NCBI RefSeq assembly: GCF_043641555.1
Contig: NZ_JBHZRJ010000006.1
Span: 271,211 to 335,210, forward strand
Direction: 5' to 3'
DNA length: 64,000 nt
Source of the DNA: Saccharospirillum alexandrii_A
GTDB lineage: Bacteria; Pseudomonadota; Gammaproteobacteria; Pseudomonadales; Natronospirillaceae
Shown: one piece after another, positions 30,865 through 39,703 of the stretch
How positions within the stretch are numbered: position 1 is the first letter of the stretch
How the letters are laid out: each line of letters opens with the position of its first letter
Position numbers and translations under genes: made by a program
Notes under the pieces: generated by a model
Databases searched by the model: none
What the model saw: only the letters and a program-made list of their open reading frames with translations
Told to the model about the DNA's origin: nothing

Positions 30865-31660
30865 ATGGACGCCCCTCAACTGGCCATTGAAGTAACAGGC
30901 CTGAGCAAACATTTCGGTAAAACCCGTGCGGTGAACGGCATAGATCTGCGCGTTCGGGCGGGCAGTGTTTACGGCCTGCTCGGTCCCAATGGTGCCGGTA
31001 AAACCACCACAGTGCGTATGCTGGCCACCCTGATCCCACCGGATAGCGGCAATGCCCGCGTGCTCGGGCTCGATGTGGGCACCCAGGCCGCCGAGGTACG
31101 TCAGCGAATCAGCCTGACCGGACAATTCGCCTCAGTCGATGAAGACCTGACCGGGCGTGAGAATCTGCGTTTGCTGGCCCGCCTACTGGGTTTTCACGGT
31201 CGCTCGGGCAAAACCCGGGCTCAGCAACTGCTGGATGCTTTCGACCTCAGCGGTCATCGTATTCTTCATCGGCATGATCATGGGTTACCGCACCGAAGCC
31301 GGGCTGTTCGGCATCATCCAGGCTGTGTTGTTGCTGAACCTCTTTGCCTTCGGCATCAGTTGGGTGTTTACCACCATTGGATTGCTGATGCGCACGCCAG
31401 GCGCGGTGATGACGCTGAGTTGGCTGTTTTTGATGCCGGTCACCTTCGCCTCCAACATCTTCGTCGACCCGGCTACCATGCCCGGCTGGTTACAGACGGT
31501 GGTCAGCCTGAACCCGGTGGCGCATCTGGTGACGGCCTTGCGTGCTGTGCTGGAAGGCAATGCGACACTGTCAGTGATCGCCATCGCGCTGATTGCACCG
31601 GCCATTCTGCTGGCCATTTTTGGGCCGGTGACGATGCTGTTGTATCGACGCCAACGTTAA
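30865..31660 (+). pseudogene. DrrA-DrrB type ABC transporter remnant, deletion-fused
   Basis: The frame from 30865 encodes the N-terminal 128 or so residues of an ABC ATPase of the daunorubicin-resistance type, including the Walker A in GLLGPNGAGKTTTVRML and the Q-loop region ISLTGQFASVDEDLTGREN. It runs to LLDAFDLS and then loses homology. From about 31250, one frame over, the sequence reads as the C-terminal 135 residues of a DrrB-like permease (AVIVFFIGMIMGYRTEAG ... DPATMPGWLQTVVSLNPVAHLVTALR). The ABC signature, Walker B and the permease start are all missing, so about 0.9 kb was deleted and no working transporter remains. Confidence 0.85.
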
Positions 31661-31708
31661 AAAACGGCAGGATCGCCCATTAATGTCTTACTTAAATAAG
31701 GTCAGTCA

Positions 31709-33562
31709 ATGACTCTGGACCAAGGCATCATCTTTGCCGTTCTGTTTGCCACCCTTGGCCTCTTTATCTGGAACCGCTGGCGTTATGACCTGGTGGCGCT
31801 GGCGGCTTTGTTAACGGTAACCCTGGCTGGGTTGATACCCGCCGAAACGGCTTTTTCCGGTCTCGGGCACCCGGCGGTGGTCACCGTGGCAGCAGTGCTG
31901 GTGATCAGCCGGGGGTTGTTGAATGCCGGCGTGGTGGATGCCATTGCGCGCAAGCTGACCCAGGTGGGTGACAAACCCTGGGTGCAGGTGGCAACGCTGA
32001 CCGCTATCGTGGCGTTGTGTTCCGGGTTTATGAACAACGTGGGTGCACTGGCGTTGTTTATGCCGGTGGCCATCTGGATGGCTCGTCAGAGTGGGCGGTC
32101 GCCTTCCTATTTGTTAATGCCGCTGGCCTTTGGTTCGCTGCTGGGTGGCACACTCACCATGATCGGTACGCCACCCAATATCATCATCGCTACCTATCGC
32201 CGGGAGATCGACGGAAATGCCTTTGGCATGTTTGATTTTCTGCCCGTTGGGCTGTCCATCACGGTCATTGGGGTGTTATTCATTGCTCTGATTGGCTGGC
32301 GGTTTACCCCCAAGCGAGAAAATTCCAGTTCCGATGAGCTGTTTGAAGTCAGCGCCTACCTCACCGAACTGAGCTTGCCGGAAGGTACCGATTATGTAGG
32401 CCGGTCACTGCATGATCTGGTCGATTCAGTCCGGGACGAGGCTGATGTTCTGGTTGTCGGCCTGGTTCGCGACGACGAACTGACTGAAATGCCATCCATC
32501 TACAAAGTGCTGCGTGCAGATGACATTCTGCTGGTCGAGGCAGATTCAGACAGTCTGAAAACTCTGGTCAAAGCCACCGGGCTCAGCCTGGCTCCGGAGC
32601 CAGACGACAACGACATCAGCGAACAAGACACCCAAAAGCCAACCAGTGATGAGGCGTCCTCATCCGACACTGAAGATAAGTCGTCTGATCCATCAGACAA
32701 ACACAAAGAGCTGTCACTGACCGAAGCCATCGTCACCCAGGGGTCACCACTGATCAATCGCTCGGCGTCTGCACTCGGTTTGCGTGAGCGCTATAGCGTG
32801 AACATTCTGGCCGTTGCACGACAAGGCCAAAGACTGAACCAGCGCCTGGGCCAGATTCGCTTTGCCGGTGGCGATATCCTGCTGGTCCAGGCCCACAAAG
32901 ACCGCATACAACCCGCGCTGAATGACCTGGGGTGTTTGCCGCTGGCCTCACGCGGCTTGCGTTTGTTCACGCCCGACAAAGTCTGGATGGCCAGTGGTTT
33001 GTTCGCCGTTGCACTGGCGCTCATTGCCTTTGAATTTCTGCCTGCCTCGGTTGCTCTGGTCACCGCCGCGCTGGTCATGGTGCTCACCCGGCTGGTACCA
33101 CCCGGGGAGATTTACGACAGCATTGACCTGCCCGTCATTATTTTACTGGCGGCGATGATCCCGATCGGGGAAGCACTTGATACCACGGGCGGTTCCCAGT
33201 TAATCGCCGACGGCCTGCTCGCGCTTGGCCAGTCGATCCCGCCTGCGGCCACGCTGCTGGTGTTAATGCTGTCAGTCATGCTGCTCTCCAATATTATCAA
33301 CAACGCGGCGGCAGCCGTATTGGCTGCGCCCGTTGCCATCAAGCTAGCGGCCGGTATGGACGTATCTGCCGACCCTATGCTCATGGCGGTGGCCATCGCC
33401 GCTTCCTGTGCTTTTTTAACGCCCATCGGTCATCAGTCGAACACGCTGGTCATGGAGCCCGGTGGTTACAAATTCGGCGACTATTGGCGGCTGGGGCTGC
33501 CAATGTCGGTGTTGGTTATTGCCATCTCAGTTCCGGTTATTCTTTGGGTGTGGCCGTTCTGA
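31709..33562 (+). CDS. SLC13-family permease with two RCK_C (TrkA-C) domains
   Basis: A protein of 617 residues. Membrane helices occupy residues of about 5-205 and 430-617. The cytosolic middle has an RCK_C domain (about 212-292, ELSLPEGTDYVGRSLHDL...DILLVEAD), an acidic Ser/Asp/Glu-rich linker (about 295-335), then a second RCK_C domain (about 340-420, INRSASALGLRERYSVNILAVAR ... GDILLVQA). Signature segments GTLTMIGTPPNIIIATYR and SNIINNAAAAVLAAPVAI plus ASCAFLTPIGHQSNTLVM are those of DASS/SLC13 anion or sulfate permeases. The solute is unknown. It is followed 60 bases later by a probable heme N-demethylase gene. Confidence 0.9.
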   Translation: MTLDQGIIFAVLFATLGLFIWNRWRYDLVALAALLTVTLAGLIPAETAFSGLGHPAVVTVAAVLVISRGLLNAGVVDAIARKLTQVGDKPWVQVATLTAIVALCSGFMNNVGALALFMPVAIWMARQSGRSPSYLLMPLAFGSLLGGTLTMIGTPPNIIIATYRREIDGNAFGMFDFLPVGLSITVIGVLFIALIGWRFTPKRENSSSDELFEVSAYLTELSLPEGTDYVGRSLHDLVDSVRDEADVLVVGLVRDDELTEMPSIYKVLRADDILLVEADSDSLKTLVKATGLSLAPEPDDNDISEQDTQKPTSDEASSSDTEDKSSDPSDKHKELSLTEAIVTQGSPLINRSASALGLRERYSVNILAVARQGQRLNQRLGQIRFAGGDILLVQAHKDRIQPALNDLGCLPLASRGLRLFTPDKVWMASGLFAVALALIAFEFLPASVALVTAALVMVLTRLVPPGEIYDSIDLPVIILLAAMIPIGEALDTTGGSQLIADGLLALGQSIPPAATLLVLMLSVMLLSNIINNAAAAVLAAPVAIKLAAGMDVSADPMLMAVAIAASCAFLTPIGHQSNTLVMEPGGYKFGDYWRLGLPMSVLVIAISVPVILWVWPF

Positions 33563-33625
33563 ATCCGGTTTACGTGATGCCAGTATCGGTTCGCGTTGCC
33601 CGCAGGAAAGGTAAGAAAGATCATT

Positions 33626-34507
33626 ATGTCTCTGGCGTATTACGCGTTTCAGGAACACAAGAACCTGTTGGCTATGGGGCTGCACAGTCTGAAGCCGGAT
33701 GAATGGCTATTGCCGGACGAAAAACTGGCCGGGCAGACGGCGCTTAAACAATCGCTCTGGTCGGAACTTGGCGAGCGGGTATACAGCCAGCTACCCGAGT
33801 CGCGCGCTGCCCAGCTGGAGGTCGCTCGGACGCTTGGCGAGTATCTGCCAGAACTCTACCCCGATCTGTATGCGCCCTGCTCCGACGGACTGGTTTGCCG
33901 TTTCAATGACACAACCTACCAATGGGACGACCCGGATATCGCCTTACTGAAGGCCTCCTGGTGCGTGCAGGAAGACCTCTGCCTGCTGCAGCCACAGGAT
34001 GACCACTACCGCCTGACGGCCGCCAGCTTGTGCGCCCCAAGCTACTGGCGCTTGCTAGAAAAAATCGGCCAGCCACTCGACCGTATTCATGCCCCGGTTC
34101 CCGGTTATGGTGAAAAACTCAGTCGCAAGATCAACCGTTTTTTTCAGCACATTAAAGTCGACCGGCCGGTTTGGCGTGGAAACTGGTCGGTGGTGACCAG
34201 CGACCGTTTGTACCAACCGGGTAATGAGGAATCCGAGCCGGTCACCAGCCCAGCCGATATACCGCGGCGTTGTTTCATTCGTACCGAACGTCAAACGTTA
34301 AGACGACTGCCGCAGACCGGTGCGGTGGTATTTTCGATTCGAGTGCAGATAAAACCCTTCACTGATTTTCTGAATAATCCAACCTGGCTGAACGATTTAT
34401 ACAACGCACTGGCCGCGCTCTCTGCCGATGAACGCGACTACAAATCACTGCAACCGGTAGAACCTGCGTTATCACTCTGGCTTGAACAGTACCTGGCTGC
34501 CTTATAA
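33626..34507 (+). CDS. DUF3445 / heme-dependent oxidative N-demethylase-like protein
   Basis: About 293 residues from the ATG at 33626. An upstream ATG at 33596 adds a basic tail. The middle contains DDPDIALLKASWCVQEDLCLLQ and YRLTAASLCAPSYWRLLEKIGQPLDRIHAPVPGY, the conserved start of the DUF3445 fold. Its C-terminal block CFIRTERQTLRRLPQTGAVVFSIRVQIKPF includes the Arg/Glu-rich signature. Family members such as HODM use heme b for oxidative demethylation of methylamines or dimethylamine, but many are uncharacterised. The gene is in line with the SLC13 permease, which could import its substrate, though this is inference. Confidence 0.85.
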   Translation: MSLAYYAFQEHKNLLAMGLHSLKPDEWLLPDEKLAGQTALKQSLWSELGERVYSQLPESRAAQLEVARTLGEYLPELYPDLYAPCSDGLVCRFNDTTYQWDDPDIALLKASWCVQEDLCLLQPQDDHYRLTAASLCAPSYWRLLEKIGQPLDRIHAPVPGYGEKLSRKINRFFQHIKVDRPVWRGNWSVVTSDRLYQPGNEESEPVTSPADIPRRCFIRTERQTLRRLPQTGAVVFSIRVQIKPFTDFLNNPTWLNDLYNALAALSADERDYKSLQPVEPALSLWLEQYLAAL

Positions 34508-34535
34508 CCGCACCAGAGACAAACACCCTCACCCC

Positions 34536-34618
34536 CGTCTCTATTTAAAGACACTCTAACTGTCTGATTTTAAAGAATTTTAATATCAAGCCTTAAGAAC
34601 TGTCTGCGATTGGAGACA
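34536..34618 (+). promoter_or_regulatory. Three TGTC-N10-GACA-like sites: putative GlrR upstream activating sequences
   Basis: TGTC-N10-GACA is perfect at 34601-34618, within a larger dyad GAACTGTCT and AGACAGTTC. CGTC-N10-GACA with one mismatch lies at 34536-34553, and TGTC-N10-GAAT with two mismatches at 34561-34578. E. coli GlrR binds this motif upstream of the sigma-54 promoter of glmY. Here the sites lie about 75-160 bases before a sigma-54-type promoter and the glrR gene itself is 3 kb downstream. Confidence 0.75.
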
Positions 34619-34692
34619 GTTCAGCCCGCCCTTCTCTGAAAGAAATCCCAAAAAAAGCCCTAACCCATTGTTTTATATGAATATTTTTAACC

Positions 34693-34708
34693 TGGCACAG
34701 CCTCTGCA
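34693..34708 (+). promoter_or_regulatory. Sigma-54 (-24/-12) promoter
   Basis: TGGCACAGCCTCTGCA matches the sigma-54 consensus, with GG and GC 10 bases apart and only the -14 base differing (C for T). Expected start is near 34720, giving a leader of about 108 bases to the EF-hand gene, with a GCTGTG and CACAGC hairpin inside it. The stretch between the activator sites and the promoter is AT-rich, which would suit bending. No gene lies in 34508-34827. Confidence 0.8.
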
Positions 34709-34827
34709 ATACCTCTTGTGAACGCGTTAGTCAGCCTCGCTGATCAAACGCTTGCAGTAAGTAGCTGTGTCACACAGCGATATCACTCACATAAATGTTA
34801 GATCCATCAAAAACAGGAGTAAGGAAT

Positions 34828-35085
34828 ATGAAAACTGCACTGACTCTGACTGCCCTGGTGTTAGCCTCTGCCTCAATGGGTGCTGCTGCGGAAACTATGG
34901 GCGCTGAAGATGCGTTTAACCAGCTCGATGCCAATGGCGATGGTGTTCTGACTCAGGACGAAGCCAATGTTGATCTGTTGCTGGCCGAGCAATTCGAAAT
35001 GCTGGACGCCGACGGTTCTGGTGACCTGAGCATGGAAGAATTTGAAACGTTCTACACTGAAAGCGAGACTACTGAAGGCAAATAA
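34828..35085 (+). CDS. Exported EF-hand calcium-binding protein
   Basis: A protein of 85 residues from the ATG at 34828, after AGGAG. A Sec signal peptide (MKTALTLTALVLASASMGAAAE) is followed by two canonical 12-residue EF-hand loops, Asp34-Glu45 (DANGDGVLTQDE) and Asp60-Glu71 (DADGSGDLSMEE). Acidic ligands are intact, so it should bind calcium in the periplasm. The C-terminus is short and acidic. The gene has its own sigma-54 promoter with GlrR-like sites and its own terminator, and stands just ahead of glrK-qseG-glrR. It is likely a dedicated GlrR target. Function may be calcium buffering or sensing of envelope state, which is inference. Confidence 0.9.
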   Translation: MKTALTLTALVLASASMGAAAETMGAEDAFNQLDANGDGVLTQDEANVDLLLAEQFEMLDADGSGDLSMEEFETFYTESETTEGK

Positions 35086-35133
35086 GCCGGACTGAAGTCC
35101 CGTTTTCAGATCGACATCGATGACCGTTTTCAT

Positions 35134-35157
35134 GGGCTAAAGGAGTTAGCCCTTTTT
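35134..35157 (+). terminator. Rho-independent terminator after the EF-hand gene
   Basis: GGGCTAA and TTAGCCC form a 7-bp stem with a 5-base loop followed by five T, 49 bases after the stop. It separates the sigma-54 unit from glrK. Confidence 0.85.
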
Positions 35158-35209
35158 CCGTGACAAGTTCGCAGCGCTACCCCTTTACTCTGTCTGCGGA
35201 CCCAACTTC

Positions 35210-36712
35210 ATGAAATCTACGTCACATGCATCGTCTTTGACTTTGCCTACCGCTTCACGGCGACACTTTTCCCTTAAACATCTATCGTTGCAGCAGTTGT
35301 CTCTGCAACAGCGCCTGATCGTCAGTTTTGCCATAGCACTCATTCCACTGGCCGTTTTGTTGTGGCAGGGCCATACCGTTTTTCAGCGCATTACCGTTAT
35401 GGCACAAACAGAGGCACAGGCTGCCATGCGCGAAGCGCGCCAGGTTGAAAACCTCGACCGGCTTGCCGTCGACAGTGAACGCGCCTTGCGCCAGCATGCC
35501 GTGGTAACCAGCGACAACACCCTTACCCAATCGCAACAAGCCTTGCAGGAATACCGGCAGGCAGTGAGCGCTGCGTGCCTGCTCATGGGAGGCGAAACCG
35601 CAACGCACTGCAGCGGCCATCTGCAGCTGATCGACGCACAATTAGCAGCACTCGGCACCTCAAATGGCGCGTCCAACCCGAACACCCTGACCTCCGATTT
35701 GCCGCAGCTCAGACAACACCAAAGCGAGTTGACCGAACACATCTGGCGTCAGCTGAACCAGCGACTGGAAGCACAGGGTGAAATCATTCAACAGGAACAG
35801 CAAGCGCTGTATTGGCAGACGCTCACCCTGGTGTTGCTGACTGCCGTCATGGTCGTCGGCTCAAGCCGGCGCATTGCGGCCCCGATACAACGCCTCGACC
35901 GGATGATCCGCTCGCTCGGCCAACCCGGTGCTACTCCCGACCATAAGGGCATACAAGGGCCACGCGAATTGAACGAGTTGGGTGAGCGGCTGACCTGGCT
36001 CTCAGGTCGGCTGCAACAACTGGAAGCATTGCGCCTGGCTTTGCTACGCCACGCAGCCCACGAATTAAAAACGCCACTGGCCAGCATTAAAGAGGGCTGT
36101 TCTTTGCTGGAAGAAGGTATCACCGGGCCACTGACCGGACCACAACGTGAAGTAGTCGCCCTGCTCAGCGGCAGCACCGACCGCCTGGCGCAACTGACCG
36201 AGCAATTGCTCGACTACAACCAGTGGTTGCAGCAAACCGAGGTCAGGCGACAAACCCTGAGCCCGTCGGCCCTGATCAACGACACGCTTAGCCAACACCA
36301 ACTGGCATTGCACCAGCGGGGCATGAACGTTCAGGTTGTGTGCACAGTCGATCGCCTGCACACCGACCCGACTCTGTTCCAGCGCATGCTCGACAACCTG
36401 ATCACCAACGCCCTGGCCTATGGGGCTGACGCCGGTCAGATTCATATCCGGCTGGAACACCAGTCACCCTGGGTCGTACTTGAGGTGGCCAACACCGGGC
36501 CCGCCATCCCCGCTCACCTGCACCAGAGTATTTTCGAACCTTTTCAGCGCGGCGACGCGCCCCGGCAGGACAGCCTGCAAAGCTCCGGTCTGGGGCTGTC
36601 TATCGTGACCGACTGTGCCCGGCTGCTCGAAGGCCGCGCCGGGCTGGCCGAGCACACCGGGTATGACGTCTGTGTGCGCATTCAATTACCGGTAAGAGGG
36701 GCAAACGCATGA
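35210..36712 (+). CDS. glrK: Sensor histidine kinase GlrK (QseE)
   Basis: A protein of 500 residues. A cytoplasmic N-terminus and a membrane helix (about 36-54) are followed by a periplasmic helical sensor region of about 145 residues, a second helix (about 204-219) and a HAMP-like linker. The HisKA domain has the phospho-acceptor His284 in HELKTPLASIKEG. The ATPase domain shows the N box (DNLITNALAYGA), the G1-type VANTGPAIP and SSGLGLSIV. The periplasmic region and linker fit GlrK/QseE rather than EnvZ-type kinases. It overlaps the qseG-like gene by ATGA and is the first gene of the glrK-qseG-glrR operon. The ribosome site is weak (GCGGA). Confidence 0.9.
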   Translation: MKSTSHASSLTLPTASRRHFSLKHLSLQQLSLQQRLIVSFAIALIPLAVLLWQGHTVFQRITVMAQTEAQAAMREARQVENLDRLAVDSERALRQHAVVTSDNTLTQSQQALQEYRQAVSAACLLMGGETATHCSGHLQLIDAQLAALGTSNGASNPNTLTSDLPQLRQHQSELTEHIWRQLNQRLEAQGEIIQQEQQALYWQTLTLVLLTAVMVVGSSRRIAAPIQRLDRMIRSLGQPGATPDHKGIQGPRELNELGERLTWLSGRLQQLEALRLALLRHAAHELKTPLASIKEGCSLLEEGITGPLTGPQREVVALLSGSTDRLAQLTEQLLDYNQWLQQTEVRRQTLSPSALINDTLSQHQLALHQRGMNVQVVCTVDRLHTDPTLFQRMLDNLITNALAYGADAGQIHIRLEHQSPWVVLEVANTGPAIPAHLHQSIFEPFQRGDAPRQDSLQSSGLGLSIVTDCARLLEGRAGLAEHTGYDVCVRIQLPVRGANA

Positions 36713-37284
36713 TGCACCAAACGGCAAGCCACTCATTCCCGGTTACCCTGGTGGTTTTACTGTTCCTGCTAACCGGCTGCGCCGGGCTAACGCCTGAGCC
36801 ACCGGAGCCAACCACTGGAGGCACGTTGCAAGGCCAATGCGAGCGCCCCCTGCTGCCCGATGTGTTCGATGCCGAATCCAGTGCCTGGCACTGGCTGGAC
36901 TTCAATCAGACGACGCCTGTGCTCGATTGGGCCGCGCTGCCCGCACACCCGGCGGACCACGACCTGGCCTTTGCCTGGGCCCTGTACTTTAGCAAACCCG
37001 GCCAAAAGCCGGTGCTGTTGCAATTGGGCATCGGACAATTACAACGGCTCAAACCCAACCTGCCCGCTAGCCTGCAACCGCTGATCGAGCTGCATCAAAG
37101 CGCGGCCCGCGAACTGCTGCTCGAATACCGTCAACGCGATCAGCAACGCCAGGCACTGGAAAGCCAAATCACATCGCTGCAACAGGCACTGGAACAAAAG
37201 CAGGCACAAATCGATGCGCTGACGGCGATCGAATCCCAGTTGATGACCCGCGAGAACGGTCCCGCACAGGAGGACACCCCATGA
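36709..37284 (+). CDS. qseG: QseG (YfhG)-like lipoprotein
   Basis: A protein of 191 residues lying between the kinase and the response regulator exactly as in enterobacterial glrK-yfhG-glrR. The signal ends in LLFLLTGCAGL with the lipobox LTGC. The mature part is helical (ADHDLAFAWALYFSKPGQKPVLLQLGIGQLQRL) and ends in a coiled coil rich in Gln and Leu (RQALESQITSLQQALEQKQAQ). Sequence similarity to QseG is only partial and the name rests mostly on position. QseG in enterobacteria is an outer-membrane lipoprotein that activates the kinase. It overlaps glrK and is translationally coupled to it. Confidence 0.75.
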   Translation: MMHQTASHSFPVTLVVLLFLLTGCAGLTPEPPEPTTGGTLQGQCERPLLPDVFDAESSAWHWLDFNQTTPVLDWAALPAHPADHDLAFAWALYFSKPGQKPVLLQLGIGQLQRLKPNLPASLQPLIELHQSAARELLLEYRQRDQQRQALESQITSLQQALEQKQAQIDALTAIESQLMTRENGPAQEDTP

Positions 37285-38606
37285 CCCAGACTGCATCCAA
37301 ACCCGCTCTGCTGCTGGTCGATGACGATGCCAGCCTGCTGCGCCTCTTATCCCTGCGCCTGGCCAGCGATGGCTGGCAAGTTGAAGCTGTCAGCGATGGG
37401 GCTGCAGCGCTGGCGTACCTGGAGCGCCACACCGTCAACCTGGTGATCAGCGATCTGCGCATGCCGGGGCTGGACGGCATGAACCTGTTTGAACGCATCA
37501 CCGAGCGGTATCCGGACCTGGCGGTCATTCTGATGACCGCACACGGCTCGATCCCCGAGGCGGTCCAAGCGACCCAGCAGGGCGTACTCGGCTTTCTGAC
37601 CAAACCGCTGGATCATGACAAACTGCGCGACCTGATGAACCAGGTGATGGACCGGGGCAGCCCGCAATGCGACGACGACTGGGACCGCGACATCATCGCC
37701 CGCAGCCCGGCTATGACCCGCCTGCTCGACCAGACGCGCCAGGTCGCCCGCAGTGACGTCAGTGTGCTGATCAGCGGCGCCAGTGGCACCGGCAAGGAAC
37801 TGTTTGCCCAGGCTATTCACCGCGCCAGCCCGCGCGCCAATGGCCCGTTCGTGGCGCTCAACTGCGGCGCTCTGCCCGAGCATCTGCTGGAATCAGAATT
37901 GTTCGGCCATGCCAAGGGCGCCTTTACCGGCGCCATTCGGGAACAGGCCGGCCTGTTCCGGGCAGCCGAGGGCGGCACACTTTTTCTGGATGAGATCGGC
38001 GATATGCCAACGCCGCTACAGGTGAAGCTGCTGCGCGTGCTACAGGAACGCCAGGTGCGCCCGGTAGGCAGCAGCGAAACCCTGCCAATCGACGTGCGCA
38101 TCGTCTCCGCCACCCATCGCGACCTGAGCCGTGCCATGGAACAGGGCGATTTCCGGGAAGACCTTTACTACCGGTTGAATGTCGTCAACCTCACCCTACC
38201 CAGCCTGCGCGAACGCGCCGAAGACATCCCGCTGCTGGCGCGGCATTTACTGCGCCGGGCGGCGGAACAACACAACAGCCGCGTCACGCGCATCGAAGAC
38301 AAGGCCATGCACCTGCTGATGACGGCGCCCTGGCCGGGCAACGTGCGCCAACTGGTCAATGTCATTGAGCAATGCGTGGCACTCTGCCCCAGCACCGTGG
38401 TTCACGAAGCGCTGGTGCGCCAGGCCCTGGCCGACCAGCAACCCCACTGGCCCACCCTGAGCGAAGCCCGCGACGCCTTTGAACGCCAGTACCTGATCCG
38501 CGCCCTGAGCATGACTGAAGGCAATGTCACCCAGGCCGCCGCCCTGGCCGGGCGCAACCGGACCGATGTGCACAAGTTGATTAAGAAGCATGGGCTAAGC
38601 AGCTAG
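37281..38606 (+). CDS. glrR: Sigma-54-dependent response regulator GlrR (QseF)
   Basis: A protein of 441 residues. The receiver domain (about 8-125) has the acidic pair in LLVDDDAS, phosphoacceptor Asp58 (ISDLRMPG) and Lys108. The AAA+ domain (about 140-370) has Walker A SGASGTGKE (166-173), the sigma-54 contact loop GAFTGA (213-218) and GGTLFLDEIGD for Walker B. The C-terminal Fis-type helix-turn-helix reads LSMTEGNVTQAAALAGRNRTDVHKLIKKHG. It overlaps the lipoprotein gene by four bases. It is expected to activate sigma-54 promoters with TGTC-N10-GACA sites, such as the one at 34.5-34.7 kb. Confidence 0.93.
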   Translation: MTQTASKPALLLVDDDASLLRLLSLRLASDGWQVEAVSDGAAALAYLERHTVNLVISDLRMPGLDGMNLFERITERYPDLAVILMTAHGSIPEAVQATQQGVLGFLTKPLDHDKLRDLMNQVMDRGSPQCDDDWDRDIIARSPAMTRLLDQTRQVARSDVSVLISGASGTGKELFAQAIHRASPRANGPFVALNCGALPEHLLESELFGHAKGAFTGAIREQAGLFRAAEGGTLFLDEIGDMPTPLQVKLLRVLQERQVRPVGSSETLPIDVRIVSATHRDLSRAMEQGDFREDLYYRLNVVNLTLPSLRERAEDIPLLARHLLRRAAEQHNSRVTRIEDKAMHLLMTAPWPGNVRQLVNVIEQCVALCPSTVVHEALVRQALADQQPHWPTLSEARDAFERQYLIRALSMTEGNVTQAAALAGRNRTDVHKLIKKHGLSS

Positions 38607-38714
38607 GGAGCCTGGTCAACACCTTTTCGATTTATACAAAGCTGACCTTTGGCCTACTTGCCAGCCGCGCTGGTGGCCCCATAATAGCGGGACCCATTTC
38701 TTATAGGTGTTGTT

Positions 38715-39584
38715 ATGCAGCGCATTATGCTTTTCCTCGGGACGAACCTGGCCATCATTGTGGTGCTGGGTGTCTTTATGAACGTTATTCTGCCCGCTTT
38801 CGGGGTTCAGCTTGGCAATACCGGCGGTTATCTGGTGCTGGCCTTTGCCTTTGGTATGGGCGGCAGCTTTATATCGCTGATGCTGTCCAAATGGATGGCC
38901 AAGCGCGCGACCGGTGCTCAAGTGATTGAAAAACCGCGCAACGCCGAAGAACAGTGGCTGATGGAAACCGTTGCGCGGCTGGCCAAACAGGCCAACATTG
39001 GCATGCCTGAAGTAGCGGTGTTTCCGGCACCCGAGGCTAACGCCTTTGCCACTGGCGCCAGCAAGAACAACTCACTGGTGGCAGTATCGGTTGGGCTCAT
39101 GCGCACCATGAACCGGGATGAAGCCGAAGCGGTACTGGCACACGAGATTTCGCACATTGCCAATGGCGACATGGTGACCATGGCGCTGGTTCAGGGCGTG
39201 TTGAACACCTTCGTGATCTTCTTTGCGCGCATCGTGGCGCAAATCATCAACAACGCCATCGCGCGCGGTAACGACAATGGCCAGGGCCTGGGCTTCTTCA
39301 GCTACCTGGCAGTGGTGATGGTGATGGAAATGGTCTTTGGCGTGCTCGCCAGCATCATTGCCATGTGGTTCTCACGCCAGCGTGAATACCGAGCTGACGC
39401 CGGTTCGGCGTCTCTAGTCGGCGCACCGAAGATGATTGCCGCGCTGGAGCGCCTGAAAACTGGACAAGACTCACAGTTGGATGGCCAATTGGTTGCCTTT
39501 GGCATCAAGGGCAAGCGCAAGGAGCTGTTTGCTTCCCACCCCAGCCTGGATGACCGCATCGCGGCCTTGCGTCAGGCAGCCTGA
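38715..39584 (+). CDS. htpX: Membrane zinc metalloprotease HtpX
   Basis: A protein of 289 residues with four membrane helices (about 4-24, 32-55, 157-178 and 190-213). The zinc site is HEISHIANGD, with the third ligand Glu in the downstream REYRADAGSASLVG helix. EVAVFPAPEANAFATGASKNNSLVAVSVGLM is the conserved block before it. HtpX degrades misfolded or damaged inner-membrane proteins and is usually under envelope-stress control. The gene is monocistronic. A single start is evident with no other nearby ATG. Confidence 0.97.
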   Translation: MQRIMLFLGTNLAIIVVLGVFMNVILPAFGVQLGNTGGYLVLAFAFGMGGSFISLMLSKWMAKRATGAQVIEKPRNAEEQWLMETVARLAKQANIGMPEVAVFPAPEANAFATGASKNNSLVAVSVGLMRTMNRDEAEAVLAHEISHIANGDMVTMALVQGVLNTFVIFFARIVAQIINNAIARGNDNGQGLGFFSYLAVVMVMEMVFGVLASIIAMWFSRQREYRADAGSASLVGAPKMIAALERLKTGQDSQLDGQLVAFGIKGKRKELFASHPSLDDRIAALRQAA

Positions 39585-39703
39585 TAGCCTCTCAAGACCG
39601 GCATTCGCTCAGGAGAATAGTGACGGGTGCCGGGCATCCTCCCCGATAATCTTTTACACTGCGCCTTTCTGACCCCAACCGGGCTTTTTGAAAGGAATCC
39701 GCC

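Noticed and set aside
34720..34827. glmY-like small RNA from the sigma-54 promoter
   Set aside because: The transcript runs straight into a gene with a good ribosome site, no terminator lies between, and GlmY-type hallmarks were not seen. It is treated as a 5' leader.
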